Assembly: GCA_014860005.1 (NCBI GenBank)
Contig: JACZKP010000175.1
Location: 1 to 24,811 of the forward strand
Direction of reading: 5' to 3'
Source: Verrucomicrobiota bacterium
GTDB taxonomy: Bacteria; Verrucomicrobiota; Verrucomicrobiae; Limisphaerales; UBA11358
DNA length: 24,811 nucleotides
Made by a program: the position numbers and the translations under genes. The notes beneath the pieces are model-generated. The model was not told the DNA's origin. It saw nothing but the letters and a program-made list of their open reading frames with translations, and made no database searches. Below, one piece after another: positions 8,142 through 15,107 of the stretch. How positions within the stretch are numbered: position 1 is the first letter of the stretch; each line of letters starts with the position of its first letter.

Positions 8142-8218
8142 ATTACGTTTCGCTTTCTTTTTATTGTTTTTTGTTTCCAGGTCCGACGGAGCCAGGAGGC
8201 CCGCCCGATCCGCGTTTT

Positions 8219-8236
8219 GAAGGGCAACGTCCCTTC
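8219..8236 (-). promoter_or_regulatory. 5' leader stem-loop of the small secreted protein transcript
   Basis: The minus strand reads GAAGGG-ACGTTG-CCCTTC, a 6-bp perfect stem. It starts 7 nt after the GTCGCATG box. Compared with the copy at 7553-7570 one pair changes between G-C and G-U, so the stem is kept. Sequence after the stem (AACGCGGATCG) is also shared. Confidence 0.5.
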
Positions 8237-8243
8237 CATCATT

Positions 8244-8272
8244 CATGCGACACGGGCGTGGGAAACCCCTCA
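8244..8272 (-). promoter_or_regulatory. Bipartite promoter motif, copy 2
   Basis: Minus strand: TGAGGGGTTTC, 10-bp spacer, GTCGCATG, preceded by a T-run. It lies 103 nt upstream of the ATG at 8141. This copy matches the consensus of the five sites best. It sits in the 318-bp gene-free stretch 8142-8459, which otherwise holds the leader, a 14-bp tandem repeat and no gene that I can support. Confidence 0.65.
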
Positions 8273-8302
8273 AAAACTTTGGGAGAAGCATCAGCCGAAG
8301 TG

Positions 8303-8356
8303 AACATTCAACAACCAACATCCAACGCTCAACATCCAACGCTCAACATCCAATGG
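8303..8356. repeat. 14-bp tandem repeat, almost four units
   Basis: AACATCCAACGCTC occurs perfectly at 8317-8330 and 8331-8344. A diverged unit precedes it (AACATTCAACAACC, 8303-8316) and a partial one follows (AACATCCAAT). It lies upstream of a promoter motif and does not look coding, although it keeps one minus-strand frame open. Confidence 0.8.
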
Positions 8357-8459
8357 CAGGCCTCAGCCGCGATCGGAGCGGGTGTCTTATCCGAAAGTGC
8401 CAGAGGATGGCGCAGTCCAAAACCTCGCGGAAGTGCGGACCCAAGCGGGCTGCAGAAGG

Positions 8460-8882
8460 CTATTCCAGAAACGGCGCGAGCAGCGTCAGCGGCTGATTCC
8501 CGTGCCGGCAATAGACGAGAAAGTCGCGGTCGAGCGTGAAGAGTCGTGCCTCCGGTTGATTTTCAGCCAGGGTCACCAGGCAGGCGTCGGCGAAGGACAT
8601 CGGGACATTGGCGTAGCGTTCCATCAGTGCCATCGCCCGCGGTGTCATTGTCCTAAAATCGAATCCATCCACGAAATGCCCGTCCTGCACTTTGTGGCGG
8701 AGTCTCGCGAGGGCGCTGGGTTGGTTGCGCAGGAGAAAGCAGGTTTCCGTGAGCACCGCTTGGCAGGTCCACAAGGGCGGGCGTACGCGCTGGAATGCAG
8801 ACACCGCCCAGGCGTGGCTGGCTTCGCGGGCATCCATCAACCCGACCAGCGGGCCGGTATCCAAGAGCACTATCTCCGCCAT
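8460..8882 (-). CDS. PIN-domain ribonuclease toxin (VapC-like)
   Basis: A 140-residue PIN-domain protein, likely the RNase toxin of a type II toxin-antitoxin pair. The four expected acidic residues are visible: D8 (LLDTGPLVGL), E46 (LTETCFLL), D99 (SFADACLV) and D118 (TLDRDF), which bind Mg2+ or Mn2+. The ATG at 8880-8882 is chosen because MAEIVLLDTG starts the first strand; the frame upstream lies inside the antitoxin gene. The start overlaps the antitoxin end by 13 bp, the usual translational coupling. VapC toxins cleave tRNA or rRNA, but this one's target cannot be inferred. Confidence 0.88.
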   Translation of the reverse strand: MAEIVLLDTGPLVGLMDAREASHAWAVSAFQRVRPPLWTCQAVLTETCFLLRNQPSALARLRHKVQDGHFVDGFDFRTMTPRAMALMERYANVPMSFADACLVTLAENQPEARLFTLDRDFLVYCRHGNQPLTLLAPFLE

Positions 8883-9130
8883 TGGCCGAAGCCCTCCATG
8901 TGTTTCGGATTCGTTGCCAAATCCGTCCTGCCACTGTCCACACAACCCACGAGATCTTTCAGCACGTCGTACGCGCTTGGCCCTGGCTGGAGTTCGGCGC
9001 TGCTGGATCCCGGCAACGCGTTCTCCAGCGCCTCCCGCACGATTTGCGCGGGCGGCACTTGCCGCTGCGTGCTGGTGGCCTCCAGGCGCGCGGCCAATTC
9101 GTCCGGCAATTCAAGGGTCAGCGTACTCAT
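8870..9130 (-). CDS. Ribbon-helix-helix antitoxin (VapB-like)
   Basis: An 86-residue protein with an N-terminal ribbon-helix-helix pattern: strand STLTLELPDELAARLEA, then helices including VPPAQIVREALENAL. Such antitoxins bind their own operator through the N-terminus and the toxin through the C-terminus. The second half (YDVLKDLVGCVDSG) resembles the toxin-binding tail of RHH antitoxins paired with PIN toxins. It is translated just before the PIN gene, with a 13-bp overlap. The 176 bp upstream, to the kinase stop, hold no gene that I can support. Autoregulation is expected but no operator palindrome was identified. Confidence 0.85.
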   Translation of the reverse strand: MSTLTLELPDELAARLEATSTQRQVPPAQIVREALENALPGSSSAELQPGPSAYDVLKDLVGCVDSGRTDLATNPKHMEGFGQWRR

Positions 9131-9306
9131 GACGTTGAAGATGCCATACCTTCCCGCGTCCGGCCAAGGCTGAACTTATCCACCGGCGCACCGACCTCGC
9201 GGCCACGGAGCCAAACGCAGTCGCCGCTTTCGAGGGTGTGAACAAACGCGGGTTCAGGAGGGCTTCTCGATCGCGAACCCAAACAAAGCTTCTTCGCAGG
9301 TCGGAT

Positions 9307-12300
9307 TCATGGCCGCCGAGCCTGCGTTTTTTCCTTCGCTTCCTCGGCTGCGATCTCCGTCCAGGACGGCGCACGCCAGAATCGCAGCGTTTTGTCGCGG
9401 CTGCCGGAAATCAAAGTGTCGCCATCTCGCGTGAAGGCGAGGGCGAAGATGCCGTCGCGGTGCCCTCGAAGCGTCGCCACTTCGTGCCCCATGGCGAGGT
9501 TCCACAGCTTGACCGTGGAATCAACTGAGCCCGAGGCAAGAATCTTCCCGTCGGGCGAAAACGCGACAATGTTCACCACGTGTTGATGGCCCTCGAAGAG
9601 GCGGATTTCGCGGCCTGATTCAACATCCCAAAGCTTGATGGATTTATCCGTGCTCCCGGCTGCCAGCGTCTTCCCATCGGGTGAGAACGCAAGCGAAGCG
9701 ATGATGGGGTTATGTTTGAGTTGCTGCTTCACGTCACCGGTCTTGAGATCCCAAATCCATACGGTCCCGTCGTAACTGCCCGACGCGAGCACGTTCCCCA
9801 TGGGCGCGAAGGCGATACGGCCCACTCTAGGACTGTGGACAAGATGAGGGAGCGGTCTTCTGGAAGGGATATCCCACAGTTGAACGCGTGCGTCTCCGGG
9901 GCCCGCTGCCAGTGTCTGACCATCGGAGGAAATGGACACCGCCCCAACCTCGCCCAAGCCTTCCATGAACACGTCCGCCTGCTTTCCAGAAGTCACGTCC
10001 CACAAGCGCACTGTCTTGTCGCTGCTTCCAGAAGCCAGCAGCCGGTCGTCCGGCGTGAAGGCCAGCGACGTTACATCGGCCTGATGATTCGTCAGTGTTT
10101 GCAGCAAACGGCCCGAAGGAAAATCCCACAGCTTGATCTCGGCAGGACGATGGCGTTGGAAGAAGTCCCCGCTCCCGGTCGCGATGAGCTCACCGTTATG
10201 TGACACAGCCAAGGCCATGGTGGCGTCGGCATGAGGGCGCTCAACCTGCACCTTAGGCGCGCTCGCGATACTCCACAGCGTTGGCATTGCGAACTCGATT
10301 GAGCCTAGAAGCGTCTTATCATTCGGGGCAAAGGCCAGCCATCTGACGCCACCCGCCAATCCCTTAAAGTCGAGGGTCGATTCCTTGATTTGCAGATCGT
10401 AAAGTTTCACGCTGCCGTAGCTGCCAACCGCGAGTGTTTTACCGCCGATGGAGAATGCCACCGAGCGAACTTCGGTGCGCTGCGGGTAAGCAGCGACGAG
10501 TTCCCCGGAAGCTACGTTCCAAACGATGGCCGTAGTATCGGCGCTTCCGGTTGCGAGCATCGTGCCATCGTCCGAGAAAGCGAGGGTCCAAAGCTTGAGC
10601 GTGTGGCCTTGGAGCGTTTTGATGCAGCGGCCCGACGGGACTTCCCAAAGTTTTGCGGTGTGGTCGCGGCTGGCGGTGGCCAGGAGATGTCGGTTCGGGG
10701 AAAACGCGAGCTTCAAGACCTCATCGGTGTGGCCTTCGAGACGAGCGGCGATTTCCTTCGTGGCCAGGTCCCACACCAGGATCGTTTTGTCTGCCCCCGC
10801 CGTGGCCAGGAATTTTCCATCATGAGAAAAGGCGAGATCATTAAGGCAGAGCGAGTGGCCGGCGAGGTTCGTGATCAAGATGCGAGATTCGACATCCCAC
10901 AACTTCAATTCTCCCGGTTGATTCGGCGCGAACAAACCGCCCGAGCCCGAAGCGAGCGTCCGGCCATCCGGCGAGAAGGCCAGGCATCCGAGGTTCAAGT
11001 TGTGTCCCGGAAACGGGCCAATCACTTCTCGCTTGGGCAAGTCCCAAAGGAGGAGTCGCCCGTTCCGGCCGCCAGTCACCACCAGTCTGCCATTGGGCGA
11101 GAGCACGATGGCGTCCCAGATTGAGGTTTCGACCGGGAGGGCGACTGATTCGTCTGGACGGCAAAGTGCCCAGAGCAGCCGCCACTCAAAACCGCGCAGG
11201 TCCTCCTGGTTCGGCTTCGGCTGGTGCGCATTCAAGAGGTTTCGCGCGCGGCCGATCTCGCCGAGGTCCCAGGCTTCCGAAGCCAGTTTCATGTCCGATG
11301 CGTAAAGGTTGCGACGCGCGGCCAATTCGCCCTGTTCAGCCCGCTGACCGTTTCGCTCGGCCTCGCGCCGCGCCAGCGACTCTTGTTGTTGGGCGGAGAC
11401 AGCGATCCACCGCGCACGCTGCGCCTGGTACGCTTGCCAGGCGCTCACGACAACTCCGAGCACGAGCGCCGCCGCGACGCTTGTGGTCGCCGCGAAGATC
11501 AGCTTGTTCCGGCGAAAGGCTTTCTGGAACCGGTAAGCCGCACTGGGCGGACGGGCAACGACCGGTTCGTTGTTGAGGTGTCGCTTGAGATCGGCAACGA
11601 GACCGTTCGCCGTCTCGTAACGGCGCGTTCGGTCCTTCTCCAAGCACTTCATTACGATCCAGTCCAGGTCGCCACGCAGCAGCGTGATGGTTTCTTTGAT
11701 TCGTAGCAGCCGACGTGAGGAGGCTCTGACTTCCTCCTCGGATTGCGAGGCCGGGCGCGTCCCTACGTGCGCGCCGCCAGTGGAGATGCTTTCCGCTGAA
11801 GACGGCGCGCACGGAGTGCCGCGCCCTACCTCTTTGGCGGCGACGAGCGTCTGGCTGAGTTTGGTGCTCGGTCGCAGCGGCTCCTTCTCGCGGATCGTCT
11901 TCCGCATCGCATCAATGCCTTGTGACATCAACTCTTTTGCGTCGAACGGCGTGCTGCCAGCCAACAGTTCGTAGAGCAAAACGCCCAGCGCGTAGATGTC
12001 GCTGCGCGTATCAATGTCCAGCCCGCTCATCTCCGCCTGCTCCGGGCTCATGTAAGCCGGTGTGCCGATGAACTGGTGCAACTGCGTGTAAACGGTCGCC
12101 TCCGTCAGCCGGCCCTCCGTCGCTTTGGCGATGCCGAAATCAATGACCTTGGGCACCGGCACGCCGTCGTGCAACGTCACGAGGATGTTCGACGGTTTGA
12201 TGTCACGGTGGATGATGCCTTTCTGGTGCGCGTGCTGGATCGCCTGGCAGACTTTGATGAACAGATCGAGCCGTTCCTTCGTGTTGAGATTGGCTTGATC

Positions 12301-12804
12301 GCAGTAGTCGGTGATGCGGATGCCGCGCACCAGTTCCATCACGAAGTAAGGCCGGCCCGTGTCGGTGGTGCCGGCATCGAACACCTTGGCAATGTTGGGA
12401 TGGTCCATCGTCGGCAGCGCCTGCCGCTCGGCCTCGAACCGGGCAACTACCGCCTTGGTGTCCATGCCCAGCTTGATGACTTTCAGGGCCACCCGGCGGC
12501 GGATCGGTTCCTCCTGTTCGGCGACATAGACCACGCCACAGCCGCCTTCGCCCAGCGTCTCGCGCAGTTTGTAGCGGCCAATCGTGTCCCCGGGCTTTTC
12601 CGTGACGGGTGCCGTCGGAGAGGTGACCAGCGTCTTCTTCAGAAAGTCGCCCGCGCCCTCGTGAGCTTGCAGCAGGGAGTGAACCTGCTCCTTCAACTCC
12701 GTATCGCCCGGACAGGCGTCCGCCAGGAACCGTTCGCGTTCCGCGCCGGCGGGCCGGGCTTTCGCTTCATTGAAAATTGCTATGAGTCGGTCTGCGCTTG
12801 CCAT
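9307..12804 (-). CDS. Membrane Ser/Thr protein kinase with WD40 repeats (kinase 1)
   Basis: An 1165-residue Hanks-type kinase. After an N-terminal helical region (1-70), the kinase domain has the glycine loop GEGGCG (85-90), K108 in RRVALK, HRD at 199-201, DFG at 222-224 and SPE at 253-255, so it should be active. Residues about 325-368 are an extra segment encoded by a palindromic repeat (see 11701-11832). One transmembrane helix (about 435-457) is followed by a charged helical stretch and 14 WD40 repeats ending in LWD-type motifs, enough for two seven-bladed propellers. The WD40 part is probably periplasmic and could sense ligands or proteins. It lies 79 bp after an interrupted ECF sigma gene but has its own promoter motif at 12839-12867. 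Closely similar in plan to kinase 2. Confidence 0.93.
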   Translation of the reverse strand: MASADRLIAIFNEAKARPAGAERERFLADACPGDTELKEQVHSLLQAHEGAGDFLKKTLVTSPTAPVTEKPGDTIGRYKLRETLGEGGCGVVYVAEQEEPIRRRVALKVIKLGMDTKAVVARFEAERQALPTMDHPNIAKVFDAGTTDTGRPYFVMELVRGIRITDYCDQANLNTKERLDLFIKVCQAIQHAHQKGIIHRDIKPSNILVTLHDGVPVPKVIDFGIAKATEGRLTEATVYTQLHQFIGTPAYMSPEQAEMSGLDIDTRSDIYALGVLLYELLAGSTPFDAKELMSQGIDAMRKTIREKEPLRPSTKLSQTLVAAKEVGRGTPCAPSSAESISTGGAHVGTRPASQSEEEVRASSRRLLRIKETITLLRGDLDWIVMKCLEKDRTRRYETANGLVADLKRHLNNEPVVARPPSAAYRFQKAFRRNKLIFAATTSVAAALVLGVVVSAWQAYQAQRARWIAVSAQQQESLARREAERNGQRAEQGELAARRNLYASDMKLASEAWDLGEIGRARNLLNAHQPKPNQEDLRGFEWRLLWALCRPDESVALPVETSIWDAIVLSPNGRLVVTGGRNGRLLLWDLPKREVIGPFPGHNLNLGCLAFSPDGRTLASGSGGLFAPNQPGELKLWDVESRILITNLAGHSLCLNDLAFSHDGKFLATAGADKTILVWDLATKEIAARLEGHTDEVLKLAFSPNRHLLATASRDHTAKLWEVPSGRCIKTLQGHTLKLWTLAFSDDGTMLATGSADTTAIVWNVASGELVAAYPQRTEVRSVAFSIGGKTLAVGSYGSVKLYDLQIKESTLDFKGLAGGVRWLAFAPNDKTLLGSIEFAMPTLWSIASAPKVQVERPHADATMALAVSHNGELIATGSGDFFQRHRPAEIKLWDFPSGRLLQTLTNHQADVTSLAFTPDDRLLASGSSDKTVRLWDVTSGKQADVFMEGLGEVGAVSISSDGQTLAAGPGDARVQLWDIPSRRPLPHLVHSPRVGRIAFAPMGNVLASGSYDGTVWIWDLKTGDVKQQLKHNPIIASLAFSPDGKTLAAGSTDKSIKLWDVESGREIRLFEGHQHVVNIVAFSPDGKILASGSVDSTVKLWNLAMGHEVATLRGHRDGIFALAFTRDGDTLISGSRDKTLRFWRAPSWTEIAAEEAKEKTQARRP
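11701..11832. repeat. Palindromic repeat inside the kinase 1 gene
   Basis: This segment encodes kinase 1 residues 325-368 (EVGRGTPCAPSS ... RRLLR), which do not fit the kinase fold. It contains a perfect inverted repeat, CGTGCGCGCCG at 11766-11776 and its complement at 11803-11813, and further partly matching sequence (GTCCCTAC against GTAGGG) outside. It lies between the LSQTLVAAK and LLRGDLDWIVMK segments. Kinase 2 has an unrelated palindromic element between its equivalent segments. Exact boundaries are estimates. Confidence 0.6.
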
Positions 12805-12816
12805 GTTCGAGTGAGT

Positions 12817-12831
12817 GAGGAGAGTCCCCTC
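12817..12831 (-). promoter_or_regulatory. 5' stem-loop of the kinase 1 transcript
   Basis: The minus strand reads GAGGGG-ACT-CTCCTC, a 6-bp stem with one G-U pair and a 3-nt loop. It begins exactly 7 nt after the GTCGCATG box. The kinase ATG is 12 nt after the stem, so the hairpin may also touch ribosome binding. Confidence 0.45.
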
Positions 12832-12838
12832 AACGGTC

Positions 12839-12867
12839 CATGCGACATAAACTGTCGAAACCCCTCA
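12839..12867 (-). promoter_or_regulatory. Bipartite promoter motif, copy 3 (kinase 1)
   Basis: Minus strand: TGAGGGGTTTC, 10-bp spacer, GTCGCATG, preceded by seven Ts. It occupies the gap between the sigma gene stop (12884) and the kinase start (12804), so kinase 1 can be transcribed without the broken sigma gene. Confidence 0.68.
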
Positions 12868-12883
12868 AAAAAATGTCTCCGCT

Positions 12884-13453
12884 TCAATGCGTCGCATCGC
12901 GTGTCTTCTGCATCTCCCGAAAGAGCCACGCGCGGGCGAACGACCAAAGCCGCTCCGCTGTTGCGATCGAGACACCCAGTTCCTTGGCGGCCTGTTCTTG
13001 AGTCAACCCGACATAGAAACAGTGCTTCACCATTTCGGCGGCGCGAGCGTCAACCGTTGCCAGCCGGTCCAGGGCCTCATCCAGCGCGAGGAGTTCGTCA
13101 TCCGGCAAAGGCAGTGGCAGTTCCACCGCGTCCAGGTCCACCCGCTCCAACTGTCCGCCATGCTTCAGTCGTTTCTTCCGACGCGCGGACTCCACCAGAA
13201 TGCGCCGCATGGCTTCGGCGGCTGCGGCAAAGAAATGCCCGCGGTTCTCGAACCTCGACGACTCGTCGCCGACCAGCCGCACCCAGGCCTCGTGGACCAG
13301 CGCCGTGGGTTACAACGTGTGTCCCGGTCGCTCGTTCGCCATCTTGTGTGCGGCGAGCTTGCGCAGTTCCTCGTAAACCAGCGGCAACAATTCATCAATG
13401 GCGTTGGCGTCACCGTGTTCAATAGCTTGGAGGATTTGGGTGACGTCGCTCAC
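12884..13453 (-). pseudogene. ECF sigma factor interrupted by one in-frame TAA
   Basis: Read through, this is a 189-residue ECF sigma factor of the PF07638 / TIGR02999 type, closely related to the intact one at 23158-23730. The start is GTG at 13451-13453 (SDVTQILQAIEHGD). The N-terminal part ends at HTL, then TAA at 13310-13312, then PTALVHEAWVRL in the same frame. The intact paralogue has CAA (Gln48) at that codon, so one C-to-T change explains the stop. The rest keeps the HFFAAAAEAMRRIL region-2 helix and a C-terminal region-4 helix-turn-helix (VGLTQEQAAKELGVSIATAERL). The downstream part could only be made from a GTG at 13280-13282 and would lack the N-terminus. A sequencing error cannot be excluded. 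Possibly it was the partner of kinase 1. Confidence 0.8.
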
Positions 13454-13499
13454 GCGTTTCAGGGTAACGGAGCAAAGCGCAGTTACAACGTGAATCCAT

Positions 13500-13535
13500 T
13501 CACGGCTTGAACAACCGGAAGAACCGATTGCCCGG
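13500..13535 (-). pseudogene. Orphan C-terminal module PGNRFFRLFKP
   Basis: The minus strand encodes PGNRFFRLFKP followed by TGA. These 11 residues are identical to the end of the FG-GAP protein at 15108. Upstream of them is the palindromic element 13538-13679, not coding sequence. This is a remnant of the 3' end of a secreted-protein gene. Confidence 0.55.
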
Positions 13536-13537
13536 CT

Positions 13538-13679
13538 GTAGCGCAGATTTCTCCCGCGCATGCGGGACTGTATCGCCGAATTCCATTCGGCAGACCGGCC
13601 GAACGCTCGGAGTCGCCCGGGCTTTCCAAGGCCAGCGGATTGGAAATCCGCGATACAGCAGGTTGGAAACCTGCGCTAC
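13538..13679. repeat. Palindromic dispersed element, GTAGCGCAG family
   Basis: A 142-bp element. It starts GTAGCGCAGATTTC and ends with the related inverted copy GGAAACCTGCGCTAC (right arm 13658-13679). The right end shares GCGATACAGCAG and most of the next 22 bases with the element inside the kinase 2 gene (20562-20695). It lies between two orphan C-terminal modules. It has no coding capacity of its own, so it would be a non-autonomous, REP- or MITE-like element. Confidence 0.8.
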
Positions 13680-13710
13680 GAGTTTTCGCCGGGCAAGACT
13701 AAGGCCTTAC

Positions 13711-13803
13711 TCACGGCTTGAACAACCTGAAGTAGCGATTGCCCGGCGCCGGGCTGACACCGGTAAAATTTTTGCGCGCGGAGACGGGATGGAAAGAATC
13801 CAT
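13711..13803 (-). pseudogene. Second orphan C-terminal module
   Basis: The minus strand reads NFTGVSPAPGNRYFRLFKP then TGA, matching the end of the FG-GAP protein (SPAPGNRFFRLFKP). The frame can be followed upstream to an ATG at 13803 but no further: there the sequence becomes glycosyltransferase in another frame. It is probably the 3' end of a secreted-protein gene whose body is missing. Confidence 0.55.
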
Positions 13804-13805
13804 TA

Positions 13806-14231
13806 GCCTGTGGCCGCGTTCGCGCCGATGTGGCAGGCGTGACATTTGCCCAGCCAGCCATCCGGCAAAACATCCACGCGTTTCACGTGCAACCGGGAAT
13901 CCTCCTTCGCCAATCCTCAGAGAATCTCGCTTGTGCCATCGGTGGACCGATCGTCCACGACGATGAGTTCAAGCTCCACCCCGCGTTGGGCGAACAAACG
14001 GCGAATCGTCTGTTCGATGCGCGATTCCTCATCGCGCGCGGCGATGACCACGGAGCATCTGAACCGGCTTTCGGGTGGCGTTGCGGTGAGCGTTTCCAGC
14101 CCCGGCAACCGCCGCACCCAGCGTATGTGCCAGAGCACGGAGAACGCCCAGATTAGAAACAGTCCCGCTGTCCCGCTGAAGATTAGTGCTGTCCACATGA
14201 GTTTGGTCGCGTTCGATAATGACCGCCTCAC
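13806..14231 (-). pseudogene. N-terminal half of a family 2 glycosyltransferase, broken
   Basis: The protein starts with one membrane helix (LIFSGTAGLFLIWAFSVLW), then the GT-A fold start VVIAARDEESRIEQTIRRL and the nucleotide-sugar motif LIVVDDRSTDGTSEIL. A TGA at 13917-13919 interrupts the frame. The same frame goes on for 37 codons (VLPDGWLGKCHACHIGANAATG), which is typical for this subfamily. It then meets TAA at 13803-13805, where similarity stops. The catalytic centre and the C-terminal membrane part are missing. A matching C-terminal part occurs on the same strand at 5209-5523. The start could also be the ATG at 14196-14198. Not functional as it stands. Confidence 0.75.
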
Positions 14232-14293
14232 CTGGATCAGGCCGGCTCACGGTGGGTGGCGCGCTCCGCTCCTTCCTCGGCCGACAGTTGTTC

Positions 14294-14848
14294 CTATTTT
14301 CGCGGACGGTTAACCGGGTCATGCTGTACCGCCTCGGCGTCAATTCGAACATTCTGGCCGTGAGCAATCTTCCATTCGCTTGCGGTTTTCACGAACACAT
14401 AACTGAGTTTGGTCTGCGTCTTCGGCATGACCTGTCCACTGGGCGTCGTGAAACCATCCTGCGTATAAGTGACCACCGCGATGGCGACATCAGCGCCAAG
14501 CAGGCGGAGGGCGATCGCATCGGTCTTCAATCGGGTGTCCTTGAACATGGTCTCGTGGAAGGCCGCATGGGCGGCGACGATGTCGGCCCGCCCGCGCCAA
14601 TGCATGCCGACCACGTTGATGAACTCCGCGTCCGCGCGAAATAATTCGCCCAGCGCTTTCATGTTGTGGGAATTCCACGCGGCCTCGTAGCCGGCCAATG
14701 CCTTGCGGATGGCTCGGTCATCCTTCGCGGAGAGGGAAACCGTGGCGGCCTGATTCGTTGCGCCTGGCTTGGTTGATTGAGACTCAGCCACCGTTGCCGA
14801 AGTAACGAAGACAGCGGCAGCCGCGATAATGGAGTGGATCGTTTTCAT
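14294..14848 (-). CDS. Secreted SgcJ/EcaC-family (NTF2-like) protein
   Basis: This protein of 184 residues has a signal peptide (IIAAAAVFVTSATVAES, cleavage near residue 22). The rest fits the NTF2-like/DUF4440 fold of the SgcJ/EcaC family: helix AIRKALAGYEAAWNSHNMKALGELF, then FINVVGMHWRGRADIVAAHAAFH, and the C-terminal strands LSYVFVKTASEWKIAHGQNV. Such domains are small cone-shaped pockets used in different enzymes or as binding domains, so the reaction cannot be stated. The ATG at 14846-14848 begins the signal peptide. It is followed 62 bp later by the glycosyltransferase remnant. The 259 bp upstream show no gene and no copy of the shared promoter motif. Confidence 0.85.
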   Translation of the reverse strand: MKTIHSIIAAAAVFVTSATVAESQSTKPGATNQAATVSLSAKDDRAIRKALAGYEAAWNSHNMKALGELFRADAEFINVVGMHWRGRADIVAAHAAFHETMFKDTRLKTDAIALRLLGADVAIAVVTYTQDGFTTPSGQVMPKTQTKLSYVFVKTASEWKIAHGQNVRIDAEAVQHDPVNRPRK

Positions 14849-15107
14849 TTGTGTTTTGCTATTTGGTCAGACCGATGACGTTCGGGAGGAGGAATCGCAG
14901 TTTTGATTTCATGGTTCATTGGGCCAATTGCGTTGTGCGGCAAAGTGGATCGCCAAAAATAGATGGCCATGGCCAATGAACCAGATATCGGGCGACAGAC
15001 TGGAAATTACACGACGACTGGCCCGCGCAAAGTAAATAAATGGACACGTTCAGGATTCAGCAATTTTTCCGCCTGGAGAAATCCTTGGAAATATTGCGAT
15101 TATGAAC

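Noticed and set aside
9131..9306. Possible dispersed repeat between the antitoxin and kinase 1 genes.
   Set aside because: It resembles intergenic repeats of such genomes, but there is no second copy in the window to support it.
6568..13312. Reassignment of TAA to glutamine as the reason for two in-frame TAA codons.
   Set aside because: Other genes here appear to end normally at TAA (16563, 7656), so single nonsense changes are simpler.
12076..13425. Long plus-strand frame across the kinase 1 and sigma region.
   Set aside because: Antisense shadow of well-conserved kinase and sigma domains; no recognisable domain of its own.
13474..13502. A sixth possible promoter motif upstream of the interrupted sigma gene (TGAATGGATTC, 10 bp, TGCGCTTT).
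   Set aside because: Only 8 of 11 and 4 of 8 positions match, and no stem-loop follows 7 nt later.
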